Counted from the stretch's first letter, positions 11,194 through 20,862 are shown. The stretch is 50,494 bases of DNA from an uncultured Bacteroidaceae bacterium (GCA_905235305.1 CAJOLC010000039.1:1-50494); one strand, 5' to 3'. Translations and numbers: made by a program. Notes: generated from the sequence alone by a model not told the origin.

Positions 11194-14040
11194 TTACTGT
11201 GCTGTGAAGCTCAGCACTTGACTTGTACCCGTGGCTGAACTTCCCAGGTAGATGCCATGCCATTCGGTCGTGGCATCTGCAGGCTTTGAGGTATTATATT
11301 TGAGGGTATACGTGCTGCCTTTCTTCATGCCGGTAGCCGTGAAGAGCGACAAGGTGCTGCTGAAGCTGGCTTCCACCGAGTAGGTGACGAGGTTGTTGCC
11401 GCTTGCGTCGGCCAACGTATAGTAGCGATTCGCTGCATAACTGATGCTGGATGTGCTGAGACTATAACCTTGAACGGCACTTCCGATGCTGCTCGAGGAG
11501 CCACCTCCTCCCCAGCCGCCGCCACCGCCGCCTTGCGAACTGCCGCCGCTAATGCCGATGCCGTAGCCTGTTATCTGTATGTAGGAGTTGTTGTCGCAGT
11601 CAAAACCTTCTTCCGGACCACCAGCCGAAGTATAACTCAGCACGATGCCGTTGCCGATTTGGATGGCTCCGGCTTGTCCGTAGTTACTGTCGATGGCATC
11701 GTTTCCAGTGCCGTAGCAGACGACGATTCCGCCGTCGAAGCGTATCGCACCAGCGGTGTTGATGCAATCATCATAGCATTTGAAGTAGTGCTTGCCGCCC
11801 GTGAAGACAATCGAGGCGTTCGACTTCAGTTTGCTCTCCAAGCCTTCTGCGCCATTCGAACCAGTTGTGACGACCATCTCGCCACCATTGACGGTGATAG
11901 CTCCCGTGGCTTTGATGGCCTTGGCCGACGATGTGCTGAGGTACTTGGCACCCGTCGTTCTGACAGTCAACGTAGGTCCTTCTGTGTCGCTCTTGCCGAT
12001 GACGAGCGTTCCGTCGCTCTTGATGCCCTTACCTCCCTGGCCAGTCATCGAGATGGAGATGGTTCCGCCTTGCAGGTCAATACTGCCGTCGGAGGTCAGA
12101 CCCTTGGCTGTCGAGTAGCTGCTGGTGGTTCCTGTGCCCGTTCCGCTATTGGTGATGGTTAGGTTTCCGCCAGTCGTGGTGAGCACTTTGTCGCAAGAGA
12201 TACCCTTTGCAGCAGCGCCAGTGTTGTTGATGATAATGGTTCCGCCACCGATGGTGATGTTGCCGTCGCCCTTGATACCTGCGGCTGTTGCGAACTTTCC
12301 ACCGGAGGGAGTGACGGTGCCGCTGTCTGTGATGGTGCCGTCCTTGTAGCGAGTTGTGTAGTCAGTAACGGTGAACGTATAGACTGAGCCATTTCTCTGC
12401 GGATTCGATGTATTGATGTAGTAATAGACAGAGGTGTTCGTGTCGGTCGGTCCGCTGACGTTTCCGGTGCGAATCGTATAGGTTTGTCCACCGCCGCCAC
12501 CGCCAGGACCGCCACCGCCTTGACGGGTGTAGTCGTCGCTCGCAAAGTAGAACTGACCGTCGGGGGCTTCGTCGAAGTCATAATAATAGAAGGTTCTCGT
12601 GGCCTGACCTGTAGCCTGAACGGTGATGCTGTGCGTGAGCTGGTCCACAAGGGTGCCGCTCGAGGTGTAGAGATATACGACGTTCTGCCAGTACTGACTG
12701 GTTGTGCTGCTGAGTGCCACGCAGATGCGATAGACGACATCTTCGTCGCCGTCCTCTCCGCCATCGGTGTCGCCGCTGTCCGAGTCATCGACCTCGACGT
12801 TTCTCGACAGGTCGAGTGCTGCGCCGGAACCAAGGGCCTTGATGTTGATGACGGGTGCCGAGTCGTCCTCCCTGATGTTGAGATTGCCGTCGGCACTGAT
12901 TCCCTTGCCTGCCTCGGCAGTATTGTTGATGACGATTGTACCGCCGCTGATGTCGATGTCTCCGTTGGCCTTGACAGCCACGACGTAACCCGGGTCGTTG
13001 TTCTCCACGATGTATTTACCGCTTTGGGTAATAGAGATGTCTCCCCCACTGATGAGGATTTCGTCCTTACTCTTGATGCCTTTGTTGCCGTCGCCAGTCG
13101 TGATGAGCGTGATGTTACCGCCCGAGATGTTCGCCAGGCTGTCGCACTTGATGGCGGCCACGTCCCTTTCGGTGACGGCGACGTCAATCGTGCCGCCACG
13201 CAATATGACTTGTCCGTCGAAATCATCGCCTTCCCCGGTAGCCTCGGCCTGTATGCCGTCGCCCTTCACACCGGTGATGTTGACCGAGCCGCCGTTCATC
13301 TTGAAGTACTGTCCTGCGTGAATGCCGTCGCCCTCTGCACCGACGACGGTGATGCTGCCTGCAGAATTCTTCACGAGCATGTACTCCTTGGTCTTGATGG
13401 CATGTGTGAAGTTGCCCTTGACGCTGAGTGTGCCGCCCTTGCTGACCTCGAGATGTCCCTTGCAATACAGGGCGGCCTTCTGTCCGAGATCTTCGGCAGT
13501 GTCTTCCAGATAGTTGTCCGTGCCGTCGAGGAGCTCAAGGGCAATGCGCTTGCCGCACTTGATGTCGAGCGCCGCACCGGTAGTGCTCTTCAGGCTCACG
13601 CCGGCGAGCCGGATGCAGGCCTTGTATGTGCCGTTGTATGTGAAACTTCCCTCCGAGCTTTCTCCGCTGAGGATGAAGCACATCTCACGGTCCTCGTTGG
13701 CATTCGTCACAGCAACTTCGGCTCCATTTATCTCGCTGCTGATGCCCACGACATGTTGCGGACTGACCGTCGCCTGCTGTCCGTCGTAGGTGATGAACAG
13801 GGTGTCAGTCACGATTTCTGCGGTTTCATCGGGTTTTTTGAAGGTAATGCTGTCCACTTCACTCACGTCGAAAGTATCGTCGCCGATGGTAATCCGGTCG
13901 TCTGCGAAGAGTATCTCGGTGAGGTCAAACTTGGTGTATGAACCGTTCTTCCATAAGTAAAAGCCGTCGAAATCTGCCGCCGAGAGTGCGAGCATAACGA
14001 CAGCCATGCCGACGGTAAGGAGAATTTTTGCCTTTTTCAT
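11194..14040 (-). CDS. Cthe_2159-like (DUF4353) beta-helix carbohydrate-binding protein
   Basis: 948 residues with a signal peptide (MKKAKILLTVGMAVVMLALSA). After a short beta domain (about 25-95) comes a long series of repeats of the form GDGIHA / GGSVNITGVKGDGIQA / GDITISGG / KGISCDK, typical of right-handed parallel beta-helix proteins related to Cthe_2159 of Clostridium thermocellum, which bind cellulose or pectin-like glycans. Two Gly-rich stretches occur: GGGGPGGGGGGQ around 505-520 in the middle, and another around 845-865. The C-terminal 85 residues form a separate beta domain. No T9SS or lipoprotein signal is visible, so periplasmic or secreted placement is uncertain. It could bind or sense plant polysaccharide. 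A catalytic role is not indicated. Confidence 0.75.
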   Translation of the reverse strand: MKKAKILLTVGMAVVMLALSAADFDGFYLWKNGSYTKFDLTEILFADDRITIGDDTFDVSEVDSITFKKPDETAEIVTDTLFITYDGQQATVSPQHVVGISSEINGAEVAVTNANEDREMCFILSGESSEGSFTYNGTYKACIRLAGVSLKSTTGAALDIKCGKRIALELLDGTDNYLEDTAEDLGQKAALYCKGHLEVSKGGTLSVKGNFTHAIKTKEYMLVKNSAGSITVVGAEGDGIHAGQYFKMNGGSVNITGVKGDGIQAEATGEGDDFDGQVILRGGTIDVAVTERDVAAIKCDSLANISGGNITLITTGDGNKGIKSKDEILISGGDISITQSGKYIVENNDPGYVVAVKANGDIDISGGTIVINNTAEAGKGISADGNLNIREDDSAPVINIKALGSGAALDLSRNVEVDDSDSGDTDGGEDGDEDVVYRICVALSSTTSQYWQNVVYLYTSSGTLVDQLTHSITVQATGQATRTFYYYDFDEAPDGQFYFASDDYTRQGGGGPGGGGGGQTYTIRTGNVSGPTDTNTSVYYYINTSNPQRNGSVYTFTVTDYTTRYKDGTITDSGTVTPSGGKFATAAGIKGDGNITIGGGTIIINNTGAAAKGISCDKVLTTTGGNLTITNSGTGTGTTSSYSTAKGLTSDGSIDLQGGTISISMTGQGGKGIKSDGTLVIGKSDTEGPTLTVRTTGAKYLSTSSAKAIKATGAITVNGGEMVVTTGSNGAEGLESKLKSNASIVFTGGKHYFKCYDDCINTAGAIRFDGGIVVCYGTGNDAIDSNYGQAGAIQIGNGIVLSYTSAGGPEEGFDCDNNSYIQITGYGIGISGGSSQGGGGGGWGGGGSSSSIGSAVQGYSLSTSSISYAANRYYTLADASGNNLVTYSVEASFSSTLSLFTATGMKKGSTYTLKYNTSKPADATTEWHGIYLGSSATGTSQVLSFTAQ

Positions 14041-14283
14041 ATAATATATATAATGTATAAACGTTAGTCGTTAGCAAAAATAAGAAGTTTTGTTCTATCC
14101 TTAGACGTTTCGGAGAATAATATTCAAACATTTCCGTCATTTTGTAACACATGTGACGCGGATTCCCTCCTGCAGACAAGATTTTCAAGACATGCTGATG
14201 CATGGACCGACGCAATACGAGGGTTTATTTTATTTAACATTATATTTTTCAACCTTCAACCGCTTACTTTCAATTAATTGTCG

Positions 14284-14291
14284 TATATTTG
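14284..14291 (+). promoter_or_regulatory. -7 box for the carboxypeptidase gene
   Basis: TATATTTG matches TAnnTTTG and is 40 bp upstream of the start codon. No TTTG is present at the expected distance upstream. The rest of the 291-bp gap from 14041 holds only AT-rich sequence with another TATTTTTG on the minus strand (14082-14075) that may serve the beta-helix gene. Confidence 0.5.
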
Positions 14292-14331
14292 CACCCGATA
14301 ACATACTTTGAGCTTGCCTTTGCAACATAAA

Positions 14332-15666
14332 ATGATGAGAATCACGAAGTTCTTACCTCTGCTTTTACTGCTGGCATCTTGTGCTTCCAGACGCTCTGCG
14401 AGTGGTCCCGGATACCAAGTCTATCAGCAGAACGACCAGACGGTGGTGGTGGAGCAACCCGTCACGACTGGTGAAGAAAAGGCGTTGGTTGCAGAAGAAC
14501 CTGTGGTGAATGGCCGCCTGTTGATGTCTCAGGTCCCTCCCTTTCCACAGGGAACATGGCAAGCCGGCAAGCAGCAGGCACTCGACCAGCTGTGTCAGTC
14601 GTCGCTCTTTGAGACGTCCCAGCTCGGACTCTACGTATATGATCTGACGGACAATCAGCCTCTCTATGCCGTCAATGCCGCACAAAGGATGCGACCCGCC
14701 TCGTGTCAGAAACTCGTGACTGCTATTACGGCACTCGACTTTCTGGGTGGCGACTACCAATTACATACAGAATTCCGCATCAAGGGAAAGGTTGCGGGCG
14801 GCGTCCTCCAAGGCGACCTCGTCGTGGTGGGCGGCATGGATCCGCTGGTCACCCCTGCCAACTTGCTCGAGGCAGCCCGTAACCTCAGGCAGAAGCAAGG
14901 CATACAGAGCATCGCGGGACGCATTGTCTACGACTGCTCAATGCGTGAAGACAAGCCGTTCGGCTTAGGTTGGTGCTGGGACGATGACTATGGACCACTC
15001 TCGGCATTACTCGTCGGCGGCAAAGATGCCTTTGAAAAGAACTGGCTGGTGGCGCTCTCCAAAGCCGGCATAAAGGTTAATTCCAAGGCAAGAAACAAGG
15101 GGCAGGGGGCAGGAGAACAGGCCAAGACTGTCTATACAATAAGTCACGGGCTGGACGAACTGCTGGTTCCCATGATGAAGGAAAGCGACAACATCTACGC
15201 TGAATGCCTGTTCTATCAGACGGCAGCCCTCAGCGGAAAGAAGGGAGCAAGCTATAAAGACGCCGGCAGCAAGACGGAAGAACTGCTCATGAAGATTGGT
15301 CTGGACCCCGGTTCATACAGGATTGCCGACGGAAGCGGGCTGTCGCTCTACAACTATGCCTCAGCCGAAATGCTCGCAGGACTGCTCATCTATGCCTGGA
15401 GAAACGAGGCTGTCAGGGAGCATCTGCTGCCTTCGCTGCCCGTGGCAGGCGTCGACGGCACCTTGAAGAAACGCATGACCGACACGGAAGCCTACGGCAT
15501 TGTGAAAGCAAAGACGGGAACCGTGACCGGCATCTCCTCGCTGGCCGGATACATCCCGCTGGTCAACGGACACACCCTCGCCTTTGCCATCATCAACCAA
15601 GGCATAAGCAGTGCCTCGGAGGGACGTGCTTTCCAAGACGATGTATGCGTAGAACTTTGCAAATAA
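14332..15666 (+). CDS. dacB: D-alanyl-D-alanine carboxypeptidase/endopeptidase (PBP4, S13), lipoprotein
   Basis: 444 residues. The start at 14332 precedes a lipoprotein signal peptide with lipobox LASC (Cys17), so the enzyme should be anchored in the envelope. The three active-site motifs of serine penicillin-binding proteins are present: SxxK as SCQK (Ser124, Lys127), SxN as SDN in KESDNIYAE, and KTG in VKAKTGTVTG. The length and the spread between first and second motifs fit peptidase family S13, which trims or cleaves peptidoglycan cross-links. The next gene, a coiled-coil exported protein, follows after 49 bp. Confidence 0.92.
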   Translation: MMRITKFLPLLLLLASCASRRSASGPGYQVYQQNDQTVVVEQPVTTGEEKALVAEEPVVNGRLLMSQVPPFPQGTWQAGKQQALDQLCQSSLFETSQLGLYVYDLTDNQPLYAVNAAQRMRPASCQKLVTAITALDFLGGDYQLHTEFRIKGKVAGGVLQGDLVVVGGMDPLVTPANLLEAARNLRQKQGIQSIAGRIVYDCSMREDKPFGLGWCWDDDYGPLSALLVGGKDAFEKNWLVALSKAGIKVNSKARNKGQGAGEQAKTVYTISHGLDELLVPMMKESDNIYAECLFYQTAALSGKKGASYKDAGSKTEELLMKIGLDPGSYRIADGSGLSLYNYASAEMLAGLLIYAWRNEAVREHLLPSLPVAGVDGTLKKRMTDTEAYGIVKAKTGTVTGISSLAGYIPLVNGHTLAFAIINQGISSASEGRAFQDDVCVELCK

Positions 15667-15715
15667 CCACATTACATATCGTTTCATAAACCAATAAAAA
15701 CAAAACAAAAGCATT

Positions 15716-16294
15716 ATGAAAAAGATTTTAGCAATGATGACTCTCGTCATCGCAATGCCCGTTATGGCACAGACAATGTACGACGGCAAGACTTGCGAAC
15801 AGTGGAAGAACGAATTCGAAGTAGAGGTTGCTACCAAGAAAGGCGAGCTCAACAGCCTGAAGCAAAAGGCAAAGCTGGAAGCAAGCACCGTGACAAAGGC
15901 CGACATAAGCAAGAAGACTGCCGAACTGAAAAAGGCACAGGCTAACCTGAAGGTTGCCAAGAAAGCTGCCAGCCTTGAGAAAAAGGGCGAAGCTTCACTG
16001 AAGAAGGCACAGGACAATTCTGTAAAGCTTCAGGAGAAGCACTCCAAGGCTAGCGACAAGCTCACGAAGCTTCAGTCGAAGCAGACTAAGGCCGAGTCGT
16101 CCGTAGCCAAGGCTGAGCAGAACCTCCAAAAGGCAAAGCAGAACCTCGAAAACGTTAAAAAGGAGATAACCGACACGCAAAACAACGTGGCAAACCTGAA
16201 GAACGAGCACGAACAATCTAAGGGAGACATCGACAACGCCAAGAACGCAAGAGAACAAGCAAAGAAGTTCCTCGTCAACGGAATCAGGAAGTAA
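15716..16294 (+). CDS. Exported Lys/Ala-rich coiled-coil protein
   Basis: 192 residues with a signal peptide (MKKILAMMTLVIAMPVMAQ) followed by almost continuous heptad-like helix rich in K, A, E, Q, L and N from about residue 45 to 190. No cysteine other than one near residue 25 and no recognisable enzymatic motif. It resembles periplasmic or surface coiled-coil proteins of unknown function in Bacteroidales. Downstream lies a strong hairpin terminator within array D. Confidence 0.7.
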   Translation: MKKILAMMTLVIAMPVMAQTMYDGKTCEQWKNEFEVEVATKKGELNSLKQKAKLEASTVTKADISKKTAELKKAQANLKVAKKAASLEKKGEASLKKAQDNSVKLQEKHSKASDKLTKLQSKQTKAESSVAKAEQNLQKAKQNLENVKKEITDTQNNVANLKNEHEQSKGDIDNAKNAREQAKKFLVNGIRK

Positions 16295-16323
16295 ATAGAT
16301 TCAACATTCTCAGTTTATAAACG

Positions 16324-16399
16324 CGACACGTCGATTTGCTCAACACGACGCGTCGCATTACTCAACGCGACACGTCGAAATCACAAACGCGACGTGTCG
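16324..16399. repeat. 22-bp-period array D, core CGAC-NN-GTCG
   Basis: CGACACGTCG, CGACGCGTCG, CGACACGTCG and CGACGTGTCG start at 16324, 16346, 16368 and 16390, each 22 bp from the last. Arms are fixed and the two central bases vary (AC, GC, AC, GT). Spacers are loosely alike (ATTTGCTCAACA, CATTACTCAACG, AAATCACAAACG). The array lies between convergent gene ends. Confidence 0.85.
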
Positions 16400-16406
16400 C
16401 GTTTTT
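16385..16406. terminator. Hairpin terminator formed by the last array D unit
   Basis: AAACGCGAC-GT-GTCGCGTTT followed by two more T residues gives a 9-bp stem with a T-tract on the plus strand, after the coiled-coil gene. On the minus strand the stem precedes no clear T-run of its own. Confidence 0.6.
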
Positions 16407-16424
16407 CTTTGAGACTTAGAGATA

Positions 16425-16939
16425 TTATTTCTCCGACAAGTGCCAGAGCACGATACCTGCTGCCACGCTGACATTCAGACTGTGTTTCGTGCCGTACTGA
16501 GGTATTTCGAGACAGCCGTCGCACATGTCTACTACCTGCTGCTGGACACCTTTCACTTCGTTGCCTAACACAATGGCGTACTTCCCTTCGGGCTTCTTCT
16601 GGAAGTCCTGGAGCATAGTGCTTCCCTCGCATTGCTCTATGGCAAGAACCGTATAACCCTGCTGCCTGAGCCATTCCACTGCATCTTCCGTGCGGGAGAA
16701 ATACTTCCAGCAGACGCTTTCTTCTGCCCCGAGCGCCGTCTTATGTATTTCGGGATGTGGAGGCTGAGCAGTTATGCCGCACAGCACAACGAGCTTTATG
16801 CGGAAAGCATCGCTGCTGCGGAACACGCTTCCTACATTATAAATATATGGTCCAATACAACCACGATTGGCTGCCCTTCCGATGCCTTGTATTCAGCCAC
16901 ACTCAGGCGTTCCATCTCGGTTATCTTCAACTTTCTCAT
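16425..16939 (-). pseudogene. TrmH/SpoU family RNA methyltransferase, frame broken
   Basis: An intact start (MRKLKITEMERLSVAEYKAS, from 16939) reads to ...VVVLDHI and then meets a TAG. The rest of the protein is in another frame from about 16840: YNVGSVFRSSDAFR, then the SPOUT knot motifs VLGNEVKGVQQ and IPQYGTKHSLNVSVAAGIVLW to the stop at 16425. Compared with the family (LDxxRSxYNVGSVFR) about seven bases are missing at 16838-16848. Undamaged it would be a 2'-O-methyltransferase of about 173 residues. Either the gene is inactivated or the sequence contains an error there. Confidence 0.85.
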
Positions 16940-16980
16940 GTCAGATTCTCTTATTTCCTACATTTCTTATTGTAATAAGA

Positions 16981-17398
16981 TGTGGACAAAGTTAACATTT
17001 TCTGTGGATAAGATGGTGGATAAGTTGCAAGTTATTCACCGTAAAAGCAGCAAATCGAACCTTCCCGACACTTTATTCACACGGACATAAAGTTATAAAA
17101 GTGCTTTCAACATAAAAAAAGCGAGTTATAAAGGCAGTATGTCAGGGAAAATTATTAACTTTGCGTGTTATTCATAATTGTGGATAAAGTTAAAAGGAAA
17201 TATAAAGCAAAATACTCTGCAATAAGCTATAATACATAAATTGACTGGGTTGATAACTGAAAAAAACGTGTTGAAAAGCTGTGGACAACATATAGACCGA
17301 TAGAACAAGCCATAAGGTTATGAACTTATCAACGTCCCATCATCATCATCATTTTCTATTAAATTTAAAAATATAAAAAGAAATATAATAATATAACT
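16981..17398. other. oriC: Candidate chromosomal replication origin (DnaA-box cluster plus AT-rich stretch)
   Basis: The 459-bp gap before nadA holds many matches to the DnaA box TTATNCACA or its complement. Exact: 17003-17011, 17073-17081, 17179-17187. One mismatch: 16981-16989, 17015-17023, 17032-17040, 17168-17176, 17280-17288. Boxes at 17003 and 17015 are 12 bp apart in the same orientation. To the right, 17341-17398 is almost pure A/T and could be the unwinding element. No dnaA gene is in the window. The AT-rich stretch also serves as the nadA leader. Confidence 0.6.
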
Positions 17399-18382
17399 AT
17401 GGTTGACAACACATGGAAAGCTGCCGGTTTCGTCACGGAACCTGTGCTGCAGGGAACAGACATTAAGGCTGAAATACGCCGGATGTGCAAGGAGAAGAAC
17501 GCAGTCATCATGGCACATTACTACACGCAGCCGGAGGTGCAGGACATCGCAGACTTCGTTGGCGACAGTCTTGCACTGGCTCAGCAGGCTGCAAAGACGG
17601 ATGCAGACATCATCGTGATGTGTGGCGTACACTTCATGGGCGAGACGAATAAGATTCTTTGCCCTGACAAGAAAGTGCTCGTTCCAGACCTCAATGCCAC
17701 TTGCAGCCTTGCAGAAAGCTGTCCGCCTAAGGAGTTTGAGGCCTTCGTAAAAGCCCATCCCGGCCATACTGTCATAAGTTATGTCAATACGACTGCTGCC
17801 ATCAAAGCTCTCACGGATGTGGTTGTGACCAGTGGTAATGCCCTGAAGATAGTGAACTCCCTGCCTCAGGACGAGAAGATCATCTTCGGACCCGACCGAA
17901 ACCTTGGCAATTACATCAACTCGCTTACTGGCAGAAACATGGTTCTATGGGATGGCGCTTGCCATGTTCACGAGAAGTTCAGCCTGGAAAGGATACTTGC
18001 ATTGAAGGCAGAGCATCCCAAAGCCAAGATACTTGTGCACCCGGAATGCAAAGGACCTATCGTTAAGGTTGCCGACAAGGTTGGCAGCACGGCCGCCCTC
18101 CTTAAGTTCAGTCAGGAGGACGAGGCAGATGAATTCATCGTCGCAACAGAAAGCGGCATCCTCCACAAGATGCAGCAGGCTTGTCCACAGAAGACTTTCC
18201 TGCCTGCTCCGCCCGACGACAGCACCTGTGCCTGCAATGAATGTAACTTCATGAAGCTTATCACGCTCGAGAAACTCTATAACTGCCTGAAGTATGAATG
18301 GCCGGAGATTGATGTCGACAGGCAGGTCGCAGAAAAGGCTGTGAAGTCCATCAACAGGATGCTCGACCTTTCGGCACAGTAG
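17399..18382 (+). CDS. nadA: Quinolinate synthase
   Basis: 327 residues. It condenses iminoaspartate with dihydroxyacetone phosphate to quinolinate, using a [4Fe-4S] cluster held by three cysteines. Candidates match the family: Cys102 in ATCSLAESC, Cys217 in HPECKGP, and a Cys in CACNECNFM (277-282). The substrate-binding MAHYYTQPEVQD and VMCGVHFMGETNKIL segments are intact. Its partner nadB is 11.6 kb away. It lies immediately beside the DnaA-box cluster. Confidence 0.95.
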   Translation: MVDNTWKAAGFVTEPVLQGTDIKAEIRRMCKEKNAVIMAHYYTQPEVQDIADFVGDSLALAQQAAKTDADIIVMCGVHFMGETNKILCPDKKVLVPDLNATCSLAESCPPKEFEAFVKAHPGHTVISYVNTTAAIKALTDVVVTSGNALKIVNSLPQDEKIIFGPDRNLGNYINSLTGRNMVLWDGACHVHEKFSLERILALKAEHPKAKILVHPECKGPIVKVADKVGSTAALLKFSQEDEADEFIVATESGILHKMQQACPQKTFLPAPPDDSTCACNECNFMKLITLEKLYNCLKYEWPEIDVDRQVAEKAVKSINRMLDLSAQ

Positions 18383-18429
18383 ATTAAGGATAGTAAATAG
18401 TAAATCGTTAAATAGTAAATTGATTTAGG

Positions 18430-20676
18430 GTGTCTTCTTTAATAACTGACCTGGCGTACATTCTTGTTGTAGCAAGCATTGTGACCATCATCTTCAAACG
18501 CTTGAAGCAACCGCTTGTGCTTGGTTACATCGTGGCAGGCTTCCTGGCAGGTCCGCACATGCCCTACACGCCTTCGGTCAGCAGTGTAGAGGGAATCGAG
18601 GAATGGAGCGACTTGGGCGTCATCTTTCTGATGTTTACGCTTGGTCTGGAATTCTCGTTTAAGAAGATATTTAAGATGGGTATGCAGCCCATCCTGACTG
18701 CCATCATGATCATGTGCTGCATGATAGGTGTGGGTGGAGTCATAGCCGCGTTGTTCGGATGGAGCAGTATGGACAGGCTTTTCCTTGGCGGAATGCTTAG
18801 TATGAGCTCTACCACTATTATCTACAAGGCCTACGACGATTTGGGACTTCGCACGAAAAGTTTCGCCTCGGGGGTCATTTCCGTGCTCATCATCGAAGAT
18901 ATCCTTGGCATCTTGCTTATGGTTATGCTGAGTGCCTTGGCAGTGAGCATGGAGTTCCATGGCTTTGAGCTAATCAAGAGCCTCATGAAGTTAGGGTTCT
19001 TCCTGATGCTATGGTTCTTGGTAGGCATATACCTGCTGCCGATTCTTCTGCGTAAGGCGAAGAACTACATAAACAGCGAAACCTTGCTTGTTGTCTCCGT
19101 TGGTTTGTGTTTCTTGCTTGCTGTGATAGCCGATGAAGTAGGTTACAGTCCTGCATTCGGTGCATTTATGATGGGCAGCATACTGGCCGAGACGCTCGAG
19201 GCAGAGAATATAGAGAAGTCAGTAAGCTCGCTTCGAGACCTCTTCGGAGCAGTGTTCTTCGTGTCGGTCGGCATGATGGTCGAGCCTCAGGTGCTGGCAG
19301 AGTATTGGCTTCCTATACTGGTCTTGACGTTTGCCGTCGTATTTGGTCAGATGTTCTTTGGCAGTCTGAGCTATTATGCAATGAGTGGCAATGTGCAGAC
19401 TGCCGTAAGGAGCGGCTTCTCGATGGTGCAGATAGGCGAGTTCGCGTTCATTATTGCGGGCTTGGGACAAGAGTTGGGAGTGACCAGCCAGTTCCTCTAT
19501 CCGGTCGTCGTGGCTGTGAGTATCATCACGACCTTCCTGACGCCTTATGCCATAAAGCTCTCTCCGAAGGCTGCAGGGCGCATAGAAAGTTCCCTCGGAA
19601 ACAGCATTCATTCGCACATCAGTCATGACAAAAAGCTTTCGGTAAAGAAGAGAATGGAGCGTGCAAGGCTGTCGAAAGGCTTAGCCTGGAAGAGCCTGTT
19701 GTCCGCCATTTTGTTTCATACAGCTGCTTACCTCACGATAAGTATAGCGCTCACCATGTTTAGCTATGCCACTTTATTACCGCTTTTCAAGTACTTCTTA
19801 GGTGAATGGTACGGCACGCTTACTTGTGGAATTGTCACGCTGCTGCTTCTCTCGCCCTGCATCCGGCCGATTGTTATCAAGAAGAACAACAGTCGAGAGG
19901 CAAAATATCTGATTTCATCGGGAAAAATGACTGCCTTCATGGTCAGGCTCATCATGACGATGAAGGTAATTCTTGGCTTGTTGATTATATATAATGTAGT
20001 GTCGTTCGTCTCGCCTCTTTGGTGGATTTGGAACGTTCTCATCAGTGTGGCGGCCTTGGTATTGATGATAGTTAGCCGAATCGTCAAGTATATCAGCATC
20101 AAAGTTGAGCGTACGTTCAAGCAGAACCTACAGCTCAGGGAGCAGCAGAATATGCTGAGTTATGGCAGGCGGCTCAAGGGAAAGGACCTGCAAATATCCC
20201 GTGTGATGATTCCCGTCCATTCGCGTTGGAGCGGAAAGACACTTGCCCAGCTGCATTTTGGCAAGACAGACGGCGTACATATAGTGGCAATCCTGCGCTC
20301 CGGATATAGAATAAACATTCCGGGAGGCAGCCATCGTATCTATCCTAACGACGAATTGGAGGTGGTGGGAGGTGCTGAAGCCATCCAGTCCCTGCGAGCG
20401 AGGAGCGAGCAGGAGGTACTTCCTTTGCAGGAACAAAGCAAGGAGAAGCACAAACTCAGCATCATTTCCATCCGACTGCAGGATAGTAGTCCGCTCATCG
20501 GACAGACGCTTCAGAACATCGACTTCCGCCTGCGTTACCATTGCATGGTGGTTGGCGTGGAGAACGAAGAAGGTCATCTTGGCACGGTTCCTGCAAAGCG
20601 TAAGTTCGCCCAGGACGACATTGTATGGGTTGTGGGCGAGGAAGCCGACCTCTCCATGTTGTCGATGGTGATATAA
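18430..20676 (+). CDS. CPA2-type monovalent cation:proton antiporter with C-terminal RCK_C domains
   Basis: 748 residues starting at GTG; a TGA lies in frame three codons upstream and no ATG is available at the homologous position. About 12 membrane segments form the Na+/H+ exchanger domain (1 to about 385), including the family segment LGYIVAGFLAGP and GVIFLMFTLGLEFS. Further membrane helices lie at about 420-560, and two TrkA-C/RCK-C-like domains at about 585-745 (EVVGGAEAIQSL, DIVWVVGEEADL). It resembles KefB/GerN-type transporters of Bacteroidetes that export K+ or Na+. No nucleotide-binding RCK_N domain is evident. The gene ends at array E, convergent with polA. Confidence 0.88.
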   Translation: MSSLITDLAYILVVASIVTIIFKRLKQPLVLGYIVAGFLAGPHMPYTPSVSSVEGIEEWSDLGVIFLMFTLGLEFSFKKIFKMGMQPILTAIMIMCCMIGVGGVIAALFGWSSMDRLFLGGMLSMSSTTIIYKAYDDLGLRTKSFASGVISVLIIEDILGILLMVMLSALAVSMEFHGFELIKSLMKLGFFLMLWFLVGIYLLPILLRKAKNYINSETLLVVSVGLCFLLAVIADEVGYSPAFGAFMMGSILAETLEAENIEKSVSSLRDLFGAVFFVSVGMMVEPQVLAEYWLPILVLTFAVVFGQMFFGSLSYYAMSGNVQTAVRSGFSMVQIGEFAFIIAGLGQELGVTSQFLYPVVVAVSIITTFLTPYAIKLSPKAAGRIESSLGNSIHSHISHDKKLSVKKRMERARLSKGLAWKSLLSAILFHTAAYLTISIALTMFSYATLLPLFKYFLGEWYGTLTCGIVTLLLLSPCIRPIVIKKNNSREAKYLISSGKMTAFMVRLIMTMKVILGLLIIYNVVSFVSPLWWIWNVLISVAALVLMIVSRIVKYISIKVERTFKQNLQLREQQNMLSYGRRLKGKDLQISRVMIPVHSRWSGKTLAQLHFGKTDGVHIVAILRSGYRINIPGGSHRIYPNDELEVVGGAEAIQSLRARSEQEVLPLQEQSKEKHKLSIISIRLQDSSPLIGQTLQNIDFRLRYHCMVVGVENEEGHLGTVPAKRKFAQDDIVWVVGEEADLSMLSMVI

Positions 20677-20702
20677 ATCCCAGTTATCATTATCAACTTC
20701 AC

Positions 20703-20862
20703 ACGCGTCGTTGTGCAAATAGGGACGCGTCGTTGTGCAAATAGGGACGTGTCCCTGTACAGATAGGGACGCGTCCCTGTACAGATAGGGACGTGTCGTT
20801 CTACAGATAGGGACGTGTCGTTGTGCAGATAGGGACGCGTCGTTGTGCAAATAGGGACCTTT
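20703..20862. repeat. 22-bp-period array E, core GGGAC-RY-GTC(G/CC)
   Basis: Seven units with ACGCGT or ACGTGT start at 20703, 20725, 20747, 20769, 20791, 20813 and 20835, and a broken eighth at 20857. Spacing is exactly 22 bp throughout. Each unit ends in (A/C)A(A/G)ATAGGG. Where CCC follows the core, the repeat becomes a perfect GGGAC-GT-GTCCC palindrome. The array fills the gap between the convergent antiporter and polA genes and touches the polA stop codon. The same unit family recurs at 31399-31478. Confidence 0.9.

Noticed and set aside
20703..20862. CRISPR array
   Set aside because: Units are 22 bp with conserved spacers, shorter than any CRISPR repeat-spacer unit, and no cas gene is present.
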